64,000 nucleotides of DNA from CBDHEY01 sp965262305 (GCA_965262305.1 CBDHEY010000004.1:558001-622000), one strand, 5' to 3'. Positions 42,157 to 51,511 are shown, counted from the stretch's first letter. Made by a program: numbers and translations. Notes: generated by a model not told the origin, from the sequence alone.

Positions 42157-44343
42157 TTAGTCACAATTCGACGGTGCAATTGCTCCCGACTGTTGGAAAG
42201 TTATCACTGGTGTACCACTTAGACATTGACCAACCTGGTTGTCCTGCACTTTAAATTCTAATTTGTAGCTATCGCCTTCTACGAAACTACCCATTTGGCG
42301 AACGTAAAAACCGTTATTTAAAATTGGCACACGACAGTCGTCGTTTATACACAAATAAACAAAACTTGCAGTCCAGCCATTATCTTCGTGATAAACAATA
42401 CCGTTAGAACCACCAAGTGATTCAATACCGAATGCTCCACGGCCTACTGGTGCCGCTGTCGGAGTAGGCTCAGGTATTGGTGTTAAGGTCGGTGTTGGAG
42501 TTGGAATCGTTGTAGGTGTAGACGTTGGCGTTGGTTCTGCAGTAGGTGCAGTAGTAGGTGTCACAATGGGTGTTGGAATGGCTGTAGGTATTGCAGTTGG
42601 CATTGGTGTCGCAGTTGGAGTGACTAATGGTGTTGGTGTTGCTGTAGGTGTTGTTGTTGGAGTAGCCGTAGGAGTTACGCTAGGTGTCGGCTCAGGAGTT
42701 GGTGTTGCTCCAGCGGCAGAATTAACAAACGTAACCGAATCAACATTCATTGCTGTGTCGCCATTATCGAAGAAAATCTCGAAGGTGGCATTTTCTGGTA
42801 TATCAATATTTAGGGTGACGGTAGAGTAATTATTCACCCAGCTACCAGTGCTGCTGAAGCTTAGGTTACCCGCATCTGAACCATTAACCGAAAGTGAAAT
42901 CATACCGCTCAATTCGGAAGCGAACGCAATTCGAATTGAGTCTGAAGCTGGAACGTTAGTTAAGCTAAAGCCAGCGCCTAGGGTACTGATAAACGCAATA
43001 CCTTGCCCGCCGGAAGCTGCACCGTCATTATAAATCTGAGCACCACCAAATGTAGACCCAGTTTCTGCTTCTATAGTCACATTAGCAGGTTGCACAGATG
43101 GATCGACTATGTCTTTTGAATAAAGCATTAAATTTACAGAGTCTGGTCCTGGGTTAGTGACTATGCCACTGGTTGCTTGAGCAAGTATCGCGTTCGTGAC
43201 TTCAGCTACTGTTGCGTTTGGATTTGCTTCTAGGTAGATAGCCGCTGTACCTGCAACATGAGGTGCCGCCATAGACGTGCCGCTGAATGTCGTTGTCGCG
43301 GTATCACCTGTCCAAAATGCCGAAATAATGCTGCTTCCTGGAGCAAAGATGTCCAAACAGGTTCCAAAGTTTGAAAACGAAGAACGTGCGTCTGTTCGAG
43401 TGGTTGAGCCAACCGTAATCGCGTTGGGCACGCGGATTGGGCTACCATCAGTACACGCATCCTGGTTCCCATTACCGGCCGATACTACTGTTGTGATTCC
43501 TGCGTTTATTAGGTTTTCGGTAGCTGTATCAAGAGGTGTAAATGGGACACCTGTCGAAAGACTCATGTTTACGACGGCTGGACGCTGCGCATTTTGGATC
43601 ACCCACTCAATAGCGTTTATGACAATCGTGGCTGTGTCAAAGCGGTTGTTACAATCCAATACTCTTACGGGATGAATAGTCACATCCTTAGCAACGCCAT
43701 AGGTTGTGCCACCCAAAATACCCGAAACATGATTCCCATGACCGTGACAATCTGTAGGATCAGCATCGTTGTCTTGAAAATCGAAGCCATTGCCAATTCG
43801 TCCAATAAACTCTTGGTGGGTAAAACGTATACCACTGTCTAGAACATAGGCATGAACACCCGTGCCATCACCATTAAATTCGTAACGAAGATCTAGCGGT
43901 AGGTTGCGTTGATCGATACGATCGAGACCCCATTGAATAGGATTGTCTTGTACCTCGTGACCCGAACCACCCACATCCGCTGCGACATATTCAACATCAG
44001 CATGGTTGGCTAAATATTCAACTGCTTCTGGTGTTAATTCTGCTGAAAACCCTTCAAGTGCAAATTCATATACATTAGTAACTTCGTTCTCGATTGAAGA
44101 TGATTCTGTATTTCCCGCTCCTTTAGTGACACTTAGTGAAGCGATTTCGTTCATAATGCGGTTGGTTTTTTCTTGTACAGACTCAGCGGTTGCATCCGCG
44201 CCTCCTGCTCCTTTTTCCAAGGATTCTGACTTGTAAACAACCACGTAATGATTTTGGATGTCTGCAAATGTTGAAATAGCTGTTCCCGAGCTAAGGCATA
44301 ATGCACTTAGTAGAAACGCGTTTTTCTTCCAATTAGTTAACAT
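42157..44343 (-). CDS. Secreted S8 (proteinase K-type) subtilisin with CBM-like and C-terminal module
   Basis: A 728-aa exported protease. Signal peptide (about 1-27), an inhibitor-I9 pro-domain (HYVVVYKSE to EYVAADV) and the catalytic domain with Asp169 (YVLDSGIRF), His202 (HGNHVSG) and Ser357 (GTSMAAPHVAG), the triad of proteinase K-like subtilases. Then a CBM-like beta-sandwich (about 424-545), a Pro/Thr linker (about 547-630) and the C-terminal GAFGIESL module with four Cys. Domain order and C-terminal modules are the same as in the adjacent M6 protease, so the catalytic parts were swapped onto a common targeting tail. Secreted; type of export beyond Sec not visible. Confidence 0.93.
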   Translation of the reverse strand: MLTNWKKNAFLLSALCLSSGTAISTFADIQNHYVVVYKSESLEKGAGGADATAESVQEKTNRIMNEIASLSVTKGAGNTESSSIENEVTNVYEFALEGFSAELTPEAVEYLANHADVEYVAADVGGSGHEVQDNPIQWGLDRIDQRNLPLDLRYEFNGDGTGVHAYVLDSGIRFTHQEFIGRIGNGFDFQDNDADPTDCHGHGNHVSGILGGTTYGVAKDVTIHPVRVLDCNNRFDTATIVINAIEWVIQNAQRPAVVNMSLSTGVPFTPLDTATENLINAGITTVVSAGNGNQDACTDGSPIRVPNAITVGSTTRTDARSSFSNFGTCLDIFAPGSSIISAFWTGDTATTTFSGTSMAAPHVAGTAAIYLEANPNATVAEVTNAILAQATSGIVTNPGPDSVNLMLYSKDIVDPSVQPANVTIEAETGSTFGGAQIYNDGAASGGQGIAFISTLGAGFSLTNVPASDSIRIAFASELSGMISLSVNGSDAGNLSFSSTGSWVNNYSTVTLNIDIPENATFEIFFDNGDTAMNVDSVTFVNSAAGATPTPEPTPSVTPTATPTTTPTATPTPLVTPTATPMPTAIPTAIPTPIVTPTTAPTAEPTPTSTPTTIPTPTPTLTPIPEPTPTAAPVGRGAFGIESLGGSNGIVYHEDNGWTASFVYLCINDDCRVPILNNGFYVRQMGSFVEGDSYKLEFKVQDNQVGQCLSGTPVITFQQSGAIAPSNCD
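42465..42710 (-). repeat. Pro/Thr-rich linker coding repeat (S8 protease)
   Basis: Degenerate short tandem units coding for PT-rich segments between the CBM-like domain and the C-terminal module. It is similar to the repeat at 39700-40000 and may allow recombination between the two neighbouring genes. Confidence 0.75.
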
Positions 44344-44762
44344 AGGTATTTCTCCGTTGAAAATCTCAAGGTTATTGATGAAAGCTTATTGATGTAACTT
44401 TGAAGTTGGTCAAATTGAGGCTTGAGCTCCGCCCGCCAATATAATAGGCATTTCAAAAGTTCTTTCACGACCGTTTGCGCCAAAGTTGACTTCTAAAAGC
44501 ACATTAATCTGCGTGAGGAAAAAGATGAAATTAATTTGTTAAGTACTCTGCCGAGGAGCTATGTATACAATAAATTGGATACATGTTCATAACAGATAAG
44601 TTAAATTTGGTCATTTTGCGAATTCGTTTACATAACATATTTTTCGTATGTAATTCTTCTGACACACTCTTAAGATATAAATAAACACTATCAATTTTTA
44701 TTCCAGATTTTTATCACTTTATCCTGATGTTCATTATTTAGCAGGATGCTTTCCTATTGACT
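44344..44762. other. Intergenic region between protease genes, with a coding-like fragment
   Basis: About 420 bp. The half beside the S8 start shows a coding-like frame on the minus strand (see 44410-44538); the half next to the plus-strand gene is AT-rich and may be its promoter. Confidence 0.6.
44410..44538 (-). pseudogene. Short 3' coding remnant ahead of the S8 gene
   Basis: An open frame of 42 codons with no ATG ends in TGA at 44410. The peptide QINVLLEVNFGANGRE, then TFEMPIILAGGAQASI, is much more protein-like than neighbouring translated intergenic DNA. It resembles the C-terminus of a beta-rich secreted protein. A separate short frame with ATG lies just upstream (MTKFNLSVMNMYP...), in another frame. 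It may be the relic of a gene once lying upstream of the S8 protease. No family assigned; chance is not excluded. Confidence 0.4.
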
Positions 44763-45434
44763 ATGAATACTAATAATAATGTTGTTTTAATATCTCTCTA
44801 CTTAATTTTTTTTATTCCTGTATCTATTGGTTCGACAATTAAACAGATTGATATCGATCATATGCTTGATAGTTCAGAATTGGTTTTTGAAGGAAAAGTA
44901 ATTTCCAGCGAAGCTAAATGGGATATAAACAAAACAAGAATTTATACTTACGTTACATTTTCTGTCCAGGAAATAATTAAAGGAAATCACAGTCAAACGA
45001 GTCTTACTTTAAAGTTTTCAGGTGGTACCGTGGATGGAATGACGTTAGAGATAGCATCTTTGGTATATCCCAAATTAAATGAAGAGGGAATTTATTTTAT
45101 TGAGTCGGTAGATGGTGGGCTTGTCAATCCGATCATGGGTTGGAGTCAAGGGCACTTCATAGTAGAAAAAAATTTACATGGAAAATCAATCGTCAAAACG
45201 CTAGGCAATAGATCTGTAGTGGGATTTGATAACACCATTAGTTCGCAAAATAAATCAACGAAACACACTCACAGAGAGCAAGAGGGACACCAACATCCTA
45301 GTGAAATTGAATTCCATTCTAATGTATTTAGTAACGGCGTAGTTTCTGGTATCACGATAAGTAGTGAACAGTCGCAAGCGATGGACAAAGATTCATTTAA
45401 AGCTGCACTTAAGAAAAAACTAAATAATAAATAA
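44763..45434 (+). CDS. Secreted hypothetical protein paired with a matrixin-type protease
   Basis: About 223 aa (ATG 44763 chosen over TTG 44757). A signal peptide (about 1-23) precedes a soluble beta-rich domain containing MLDSSELVFEGKVISSEA and a conserved-looking EEGIYFIESVDGG. The C-terminal third is His- and Ser-rich (KHTHREQEGHQHP), which could bind metal. Not recognised as a named family. Its stop is 26 bp ahead of the matrixin gene, so the two are very probably one operon. It could be a pro-protein, inhibitor or metal partner of the protease (inference). Confidence 0.65.
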   Translation: MNTNNNVVLISLYLIFFIPVSIGSTIKQIDIDHMLDSSELVFEGKVISSEAKWDINKTRIYTYVTFSVQEIIKGNHSQTSLTLKFSGGTVDGMTLEIASLVYPKLNEEGIYFIESVDGGLVNPIMGWSQGHFIVEKNLHGKSIVKTLGNRSVVGFDNTISSQNKSTKHTHREQEGHQHPSEIEFHSNVFSNGVVSGITISSEQSQAMDKDSFKAALKKKLNNK

Positions 45435-45460
45435 TTCGATTTCTTGGTCGAGGGGTTGAA

Positions 45461-47218
45461 ATGATAAAAACAATAAATCAATTCACTGGTTTATGTTCAA
45501 GAATAATTCCTTTCGTCATTCTAATAGCATATTCGCTCAACGGGTATGGGTTTGAATTGTTGGGGCAATCATGGCCTACTGGCGAAGCCACTGTAAACGT
45601 TGATATTTCGTCTTCAAATCCACCAGGCCCTTCAGCGCCGAATGTTGTGTCTGGAATAAGTACTTCAGATTTAGATGCCGCATATATTGAAGCAATGGAA
45701 CTTTGGACGAGTCTTTCAACATTTCGATATGAGGTTGATACTTCTAGCGGTGCAATTGACCCCTGTCCGCCACCGAGTTCGGTTTCTGGTAATGGTGTGA
45801 AGTTCGATACCACTTCTTGCAGTGACGCATTTGGTGCAAATACCTTGGCGGTTCAACAACGGTGGTTTTCAGGTACCACGATTCTTAAAACGGGAACCGT
45901 GTTTAATAACTTAGATTTGTGGGGAATTTACAATGGCCCCTGGCAAGGTTCTGTATCAGATTTCCGCCGTGTCGCGGTGCACGAATTAGGACATGGTCTT
46001 GGTTTAGATCACACTTCTGAAATTCCTGCGATTATGTTACCTACGGCAGGTAATACTGAAACCCCTCAGGCAGATGATATTGCAGGTGTCGCTGCGCTCT
46101 ATGACACTGATGCAGACGGTGTCGGCGTAGCCACTGACAATTGCCCTTTTGTCACCAATGTAGATCAACAAGATATCGATAGTGATTTCCTCGGCGATTT
46201 GTGTGATCCTGATATTGATGGAGATGGTGTATTTGACAAATTAGGTACTGATGTCAGTTTTGGCGTCGATCAACTTGCCAACACATTCTTTAGTTTTGGG
46301 CCGCAGAGCAGTAACTCGACAGTAACATCTTATGCACAAACATTTCTAGCTGGTGTTTCAGGAGCGATCGAGCAGGTTAACATTCCGACTTTTTGTCCAA
46401 CTGGCAATATTCAGATTGCGATTCGTCAGTTGGTTAATGGATTGCCAACAGGCCCCGTTGTTACTGAGAAAACATTTACTGGTTCTGATATTCCTTCTAC
46501 TAATTTAGGTGTGGTTGAGTTTGATCTTAATCCGGGTACTCTAGTAAGCGGTGTATCTTACGCTATCGTTTTAACTGCGACTGAAAACTGTAACTGGTTT
46601 ACGTCTAATAATAATGCCTATTCAGATGGACAACGATATTTTTTCTCAACACAAAACAATGCGTGGAATTTGACTTCCACCGATTTACCTTTTGCAACGC
46701 TGGTCGACCCGAACCCTGTGGATAATTGTCCTCTTGTCTCCAATGTTGATCAGGCTGATTTTGATGATGATACTTTAGGTGATCTTTGTGATGAAGATGC
46801 AGATAATGACAATGTGCTGAATGAAGTAGATTCAAGCAGCTTGAATCCATTTGTTTGTTCCGATATTGACGCAGACCAGTGTGATGATTGTAGCCTATCC
46901 TCCTTTCAAGATGTGGCTAATGATGGACTTGATACGGACCTTGATGGTCTGTGCGATATCGGAGATGTTGATGATGATAACGACGGCCTTTCAGATATTG
47001 AAGAAACTGGTATCTATGGAACTGACCCGCTAAATGCAGATACCGATGGTGATGGAATTAATGATGGTACAGAAGTCGCTAACGGCACTGATCCTCTATC
47101 CGCTATAATGCGAGAAGCCTTTATCGATGAAGAAATTCCTTTCCTCCCTCCTTGGGCAATTTTCGGGCTGCTTGTTGCTATTGTGAGTGTTTGGCGAAAA
47201 TACAAAGGCTTCTTCTAA
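45461..47218 (+). CDS. Matrixin (M10)-type metalloprotease with TSP3 repeats and C-terminal anchor
   Basis: A 585-aa protein. Signal peptide (about 1-30), then a matrixin-type catalytic domain with the full zinc motif HELGHGLGLDH (first His at 174) and the Met-turn (IMLPTAG). Thrombospondin-type-3 calcium repeats follow (DTDADGVGVATDNCPF, NCPLVSNVDQADFDDD and similar), interrupted by a beta-rich segment of about 150 residues. The C-terminus reads DTDGDGINDGTEVANGTDP and ends FLPPWAIFGLLVAIVSV with a WRKYK basic tail: a tripartite sorting/anchor signal (motif, membrane helix, basic residues). Probably cell-surface or membrane anchored. A hairpin overlaps its stop. Confidence 0.88.
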   Translation: MIKTINQFTGLCSRIIPFVILIAYSLNGYGFELLGQSWPTGEATVNVDISSSNPPGPSAPNVVSGISTSDLDAAYIEAMELWTSLSTFRYEVDTSSGAIDPCPPPSSVSGNGVKFDTTSCSDAFGANTLAVQQRWFSGTTILKTGTVFNNLDLWGIYNGPWQGSVSDFRRVAVHELGHGLGLDHTSEIPAIMLPTAGNTETPQADDIAGVAALYDTDADGVGVATDNCPFVTNVDQQDIDSDFLGDLCDPDIDGDGVFDKLGTDVSFGVDQLANTFFSFGPQSSNSTVTSYAQTFLAGVSGAIEQVNIPTFCPTGNIQIAIRQLVNGLPTGPVVTEKTFTGSDIPSTNLGVVEFDLNPGTLVSGVSYAIVLTATENCNWFTSNNNAYSDGQRYFFSTQNNAWNLTSTDLPFATLVDPNPVDNCPLVSNVDQADFDDDTLGDLCDEDADNDNVLNEVDSSSLNPFVCSDIDADQCDDCSLSSFQDVANDGLDTDLDGLCDIGDVDDDNDGLSDIEETGIYGTDPLNADTDGDGINDGTEVANGTDPLSAIMREAFIDEEIPFLPPWAIFGLLVAIVSVWRKYKGFF

Positions 47219-47240
47219 ACCATTTCTAATACATGGTTTA
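47216..47240 (+). terminator. Hairpin overlapping the matrixin stop codon
   Basis: Perfect 8-bp inverted repeat TAAACCAT/ATGGTTTA, 9-nt loop, starting on the TAA stop. It is followed by T-rich CATTCCTTTTAA. A possible weak terminator. Confidence 0.5.
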
Positions 47241-47328
47241 CATTCCTTTTAACACTTGAAGATGATTAATAAGGCACATAAAAAAAATACTTTTAAATGC
47301 AAACATTGCATTTTTTACTAGCTTTGTC

Positions 47329-47769
47329 ATGCTAGCAACTAAATATTCTAATTCAGTTAAAATTATGGATAATGCGGTAAAACAAGTATTTGATGCTTAC
47401 CCTGCGTCAATCCAAAATGAGTTGAAGCAATTGAGATCACTTATCTTTGACATTGCTAAAAAATCCGAAGTGCTCGACCTTGAAGAGACGATAAAATGGA
47501 ACCAGCCAAGCTACTTGTGTGAGCGAGGAACGACAATTCGATTTGGGTGGAGCGCTGCTGAGGAAACAAAATTTTTCATCTACTTTAACTGTAAATCACG
47601 TATGGTAGAAACGATAAAAGCTCTTTATGGCGACCTTTTCTGCTATCAAGGTAATCGAGCGCTTATTTTTGATATTGGTGATTCAGTTCCACACGATCAG
47701 CTAAAGAATTGTTTTTACCTTGCGCTGCATTACCATAAAGTAAAACACTTACCACTGCTTGGTGCATAG
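47329..47769 (+). CDS. DUF1801 domain-containing protein
   Basis: A 146-aa protein of the DUF1801/YdhG-like fold (iron-chaperone-frataxin-like). It has the family's conserved LRSLIFDIAKKSE and IKWNQPSYL with ETIKWNQPSY, and FFIYFNCKSRM. Cytoplasmic; function is unknown, though these are widespread in Gram-positives and proteobacteria. The start may be ATG 47329 or 47365, no good ribosome site for either. First of three small unrelated genes (47.3-48.9 kb) in the same direction. Confidence 0.8.
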   Translation: MLATKYSNSVKIMDNAVKQVFDAYPASIQNELKQLRSLIFDIAKKSEVLDLEETIKWNQPSYLCERGTTIRFGWSAAEETKFFIYFNCKSRMVETIKALYGDLFCYQGNRALIFDIGDSVPHDQLKNCFYLALHYHKVKHLPLLGA

Positions 47770-47804
47770 AATTATAGTACTTACTATTGTAACCGATATT
47801 GAAT

Positions 47805-48398
47805 ATGAAATTTGAAAAGGTACAACTTAGAGGTAAATGGGTTCATCTCGAACCTTTGGTGGAAAATCATAAAGATGGATTGTGCAAAGCTATCTATGAT
47901 GGTGAGCTATGGAAATTATATGTTACGCGAATTCCGCACCCTAGAGACATAGATAAATTCTATGAACATGCAGACAAGGCTTTTAGTGATGGTCATAGTT
48001 TAGTTTTTACCACAATAGATCAAATTACTGGAAATATTGTTGGTTCAACGCGTTTTTTTCGAACCGATTTTTCCAACCGCCGTGTTGAAATTGGCTCTAC
48101 ATTTATTGCTAAATCTTTTCAAAGAACGGCGATTAATACTGAGGCTAAGTTGTTAATGTTGACTTATGCTTTTGACACACTGGAGTTTAATAGAGTTGAA
48201 TTTCTAACAGATTTCCTTAACCATCGATCCAGAACCGCTATCTTGCGACTTGGAGCAAAAGAAGAAGGTATTTTGAGAAATCATATTGTCATGCCTGATG
48301 GTCGGATTAGAGATAGTGTCTTGTTTAGTATTATCAGTAACGAATGGCCTGGAATAAAACAACACTTACAAAATAAATTGAATAGCTACAGCAAATAA
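47805..48398 (+). CDS. GNAT-family N-acetyltransferase
   Basis: A 197-aa protein of the RimJ/RimL-like GNAT branch: LEPLVENHKDGL opening, GNIVGSTRFFR acetyl-CoA region and HRSRTAILRLGAKEEGILRNH, the typical motif B/C end. It uses acetyl-CoA to acylate an unknown amine, cytoplasmic. ATG 47805 is taken instead of the TTG at 47799. It follows the DUF1801 gene at 36 bp. Confidence 0.88.
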   Translation: MKFEKVQLRGKWVHLEPLVENHKDGLCKAIYDGELWKLYVTRIPHPRDIDKFYEHADKAFSDGHSLVFTTIDQITGNIVGSTRFFRTDFSNRRVEIGSTFIAKSFQRTAINTEAKLLMLTYAFDTLEFNRVEFLTDFLNHRSRTAILRLGAKEEGILRNHIVMPDGRIRDSVLFSIISNEWPGIKQHLQNKLNSYSK

Positions 48399-48425
48399 AA
48401 GTCGTAATTCTATTTTTTTATTCGA

Positions 48426-48950
48426 ATGAGAAGTCAAACACGTTTAATTGATCGATTGTGTCGAAATGTTCCTCCTGGAAAGTTGGAATGGATAGGTTTG
48501 CGCCCAGAAAAAAAGTCTGAAATGAAGATCGTAAAAGAAGTCACAGCAATACAAGGTCTAGGGCTCGAGGGGGATCATAGAGTCAGCAAAACTCCTGGTT
48601 CGGCGAGACAAGTTACTCTGATTAGCGTGGAATACATTGACCAAATCGAACACTTTCTGAAAATCAAACCTGTTGATCCAAAACTCTTAAGAAGAAACCT
48701 TGTTGTATCAGGTATCAATTTAAGTGTATTAAGGCATCAACAATTCTATATTGGCGAAGCAATTTTTGAAGCGACCGCTTTGTGTCATCCTTGTGCAAGA
48801 ATGGAATCAGCATTAGGTCGTGGTGCGTTGACGGCTATGCTAGGGCATGGTGGTCTTTGTGCAAAAATTATTCGAACTGGTAAGATGTCGATTGGAGACA
48901 AGGTTATAAAAATTGATGAACCCGATCAGAATGAGCTATTTTTAAATTAA
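48426..48950 (+). CDS. MOSC domain-containing protein
   Basis: A 174-aa protein consisting of a MOSC domain: VTAIQGLGLEGDHRV, RQVTLISVEY, RRNLVVSGINL and a conserved Cys in LCHPCARMESALG, where the beta-barrel MOSC family has its cysteine. MOSC proteins are molybdenum-cofactor-linked sulfur carriers or reductases (YiiM, YcbX types). Its role next to GNAT is unclear. The iorAB molybdenum enzyme lies 9 kb away, so no operon link. Confidence 0.9.
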   Translation: MRSQTRLIDRLCRNVPPGKLEWIGLRPEKKSEMKIVKEVTAIQGLGLEGDHRVSKTPGSARQVTLISVEYIDQIEHFLKIKPVDPKLLRRNLVVSGINLSVLRHQQFYIGEAIFEATALCHPCARMESALGRGALTAMLGHGGLCAKIIRTGKMSIGDKVIKIDEPDQNELFLN

Positions 48951-49471
48951 TTTATTAGCTTGTGAAAGAATTCAAACTTAACTTGTGATCTAAGTCGATT
49001 TAGTTAGGTAAAGTCAACAAATCTCTTCACCTCAAATTTATTCTTACCGTTGTAGACTATGTGCGCAAAATTATTTTTAGTTTTGACTAAAAATCGACTT
49101 TAGCTATTTTTTATTTTAAATAATTAAATCTAGAGAGCTAAATTTTTACATTATTAGTCGATTTTTTATTAAACATAAAAATATGTGTACATTTCCTTTT
49201 TTCAAAAGTAAATGTTCTTTGCGACTCCAAAATGGTATCAAATTAAGCGGCCTGGAATTTTCGTAGCATCTAAAAGGACGTGCGCGTTAACTTTTCCTCT
49301 TTTTCCTATTTTAGTTTCTAAAATTAGAAACCGCCTTTTTGTTGTCAAATTTTAACTTTATTTTTTATTTAAAGAAAAATGGTCAAACCTTTCGATGGTA
49401 TCACAGCGTCAAAGATAACTTGATCACAGGAATAAAATCTTTATTAAATAATTAGGTACAAGGTGACTTAT
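48951..49471. other. AT-rich region upstream of the first tandem GH26-like gene
   Basis: About 520 bp with no gene. It contains three copies of AGTCGATTT or its complement (48993, 49091 complement, 49156) and two GGTATCA heptamers (49234, 49397), the latter also seen upstream of the second hydrolase. AAGGTGA at 49460 is the ribosome site. Confidence 0.5.
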
Positions 49472-51481
49472 ATGTTTTATCACAGGCAAGTATTAGGCAA
49501 AGTTTCTAGTTTTGTCAGTTGCTTAGGTTTTGTTTTATCGCTATCAACTTTTGCTAACGCACAACTAGACGGACCATTTATACCCCCAAATGGTCAAAAA
49601 TTAATGATTATTGGGCAGGACACAATAAGCATTGACCATTACCGCGACAATGTTCCGGTTGAACCCGCTGGTGTCACGACATATATCGCGTTATCGGATC
49701 TAAGTGGTCTTACGACCCGAGTGGACAATGGTGGTGGTCCAAACAATGCGGGTTATTTACACGTAAATTACCCAAACAGTATCCACGCAATAGCCGTTTA
49801 TATTAAAGGTGTACAAGCGCAAGCTGCTAATGGTGGTTTACAAGACAATATGAATGAGCTTGCTCGAATATTGGAGACGTGGGAACGGCCTGTCATGCTT
49901 CGATTTGGGTACGAAGCAGATGGCGCCTGGAATGAAAATGATCCGGGCTTATATATCCAAGCTTTCCATCGTATGCACGATGCTTTAGTTAATGCTGGTG
50001 CAGATAATGTAGCGATGGTTTGGCAAGTCGCTTCTTACTGTGCCGGGAGTTATCAAGGGCGAAACTTTACTGAATGGTACCCTGGTGATGACTACGTAGA
50101 CTGGTTAGCTTTTTCTTATTTCACTCCGCAAGATTGCGGTAACTCGGCGATCAACAATTTTATGAATTTCGCTAATTCTAAAAATAAGCCGGTTATGATC
50201 GCTGAGGCGGCACCACAGCGTTATGATCTAGAAGTAGGAACCTACAATCCGCAGGGGCAACGTCAAGCTCCAGATCAACCAAAATCTGGTGAGCAAATTT
50301 GGAATGAGTGGTTTGCAAACTTTTTTAACTTCATTAATAACCACGATAAGATCCGAATGATTGCCTTTATTAATGCTGATTGGGACTCTCAAAAGCTTTG
50401 GCAATCTCCTTATCCGGAAGGTTATTGGGGAGATACGCGTGTTGAGAGAAATAGTTTTATCCAAAACAACTGGGTTAATGAAATTACTGGTAGCGATTGG
50501 ATTCAATCATCTTCTGATCTCTTCGGGCAGTTAACAAATCAAGTGATACCTACTCCAGGTCCAACATCAAGTCCAACAAGAACGCCAAACCCGATTCCAA
50601 CTCAAGCACCGATTCCTGGGTCTGAAGTTAATATAGAGGCTGAAAGCGGAAGACTGCTTGGAAGTGCTTCTTTGTATGAAGATGCATCTGCATCTGGTGG
50701 TCAAGGTGTCGCCTTTATTAGTACCTTAAATGCGGGCTTTAGTGTTTCAAATGTACCGGCTTCAAGCTCATTTAGTATTTGGTATGCGTCCGAAAACTCC
50801 GGGAAAATATCAATTAGAATTAATGGTGCAGACGCAGGCGACGTTGCATTCGCCACGACAGGCGGTTGGACGAGTAACTATTCAAATGCAACGGTAAATC
50901 AATCCATTCCTGCTGGCGCAACGGTTGATGTCTTCTACGACAATGGTGATGCTGCCATTAATGTCGACTTTTTAGAATTTGCTACTTCGACTTCGAGTAC
51001 TCCTAGGCCTACAGCGACTCCAACGCCGCGAGGTACGCCGTCACCCAGAGGGACACCAATACCAAATGACGGCAGTCGTTTCTTTATTATCCATAAAAGG
51101 ACAAACTATAAGTTACATGCATGTGGCTCAAGAGATGGCGATTTGGTCACCGTCGTTGAAAACTCAAGCTCAAGTGAATGTACCAAATGGGAGCGTATAG
51201 CAAATGGAGACTATTTCCATCTAGAAAATTCCCGCGGTAAATTTATGCGTCCTGCTACTCGTGAAGATGGCGCAGCAATTGAATTGCGTCCAAATGCATG
51301 GACTGGTAATTGGGCTCAATGGAGTTTTGAAGACCGGGGTGATGGCCATGGCCACTTGAAAAATCGAGGTACCGGTAAATTCCTATTTATTTCTGGTAAA
51401 AGTTTAGGTAGAGGTGCATTGCAGCAACCATCGTCTTGGCGTGGTGATTACACCCGTTGGCGTTTTGAAGCTACAAATTAA
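49472..51481 (+). CDS. Secreted GH26-like hydrolase with CBM-like and lectin-like modules
   Basis: A 669-aa enzyme beginning at ATG 49472 behind AAGGTGA. Order: signal peptide (about 1-30, ending ANA), TIM-barrel catalytic domain (about 35-345) with Glu148 in LRFGYEADGAWN and Glu245 in PVMIAEAAPQ, Pro/Thr linker, a CBM-like beta-sandwich (about 385-505, GQGVAFIST, VFYDNGDAAINVD), a second Pro/Thr linker, and the Trp-rich lectin-like module (about 530-669). Catalytic part is closely similar to that of the next gene. It differs from the enzyme at 24518, which has Ser linkers and a MAM domain. Extracellular polysaccharide degradation is expected; the substrate is undecided. Confidence 0.8.
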   Translation: MFYHRQVLGKVSSFVSCLGFVLSLSTFANAQLDGPFIPPNGQKLMIIGQDTISIDHYRDNVPVEPAGVTTYIALSDLSGLTTRVDNGGGPNNAGYLHVNYPNSIHAIAVYIKGVQAQAANGGLQDNMNELARILETWERPVMLRFGYEADGAWNENDPGLYIQAFHRMHDALVNAGADNVAMVWQVASYCAGSYQGRNFTEWYPGDDYVDWLAFSYFTPQDCGNSAINNFMNFANSKNKPVMIAEAAPQRYDLEVGTYNPQGQRQAPDQPKSGEQIWNEWFANFFNFINNHDKIRMIAFINADWDSQKLWQSPYPEGYWGDTRVERNSFIQNNWVNEITGSDWIQSSSDLFGQLTNQVIPTPGPTSSPTRTPNPIPTQAPIPGSEVNIEAESGRLLGSASLYEDASASGGQGVAFISTLNAGFSVSNVPASSSFSIWYASENSGKISIRINGADAGDVAFATTGGWTSNYSNATVNQSIPAGATVDVFYDNGDAAINVDFLEFATSTSSTPRPTATPTPRGTPSPRGTPIPNDGSRFFIIHKRTNYKLHACGSRDGDLVTVVENSSSSECTKWERIANGDYFHLENSRGKFMRPATREDGAAIELRPNAWTGNWAQWSFEDRGDGHGHLKNRGTGKFLFISGKSLGRGALQQPSSWRGDYTRWRFEATN

Positions 51482-51511
51482 CTCACAGGCTAATTTGTAG
51501 AAATGGAAGTC

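Noticed and set aside
48993..49164. Three AGTCGATTT motifs upstream of the first tandem hydrolase
   Set aside because: Short AT-rich word in a low-GC region; orientation and spacing are irregular and no dyad is formed, so not listed as an operator.
49410..49430. CRP-like site (TGTGATCAAGTTATC on the minus strand) ahead of the first tandem hydrolase
   Set aside because: Only one half-site matches the TGTGA-N6-TCACA consensus.
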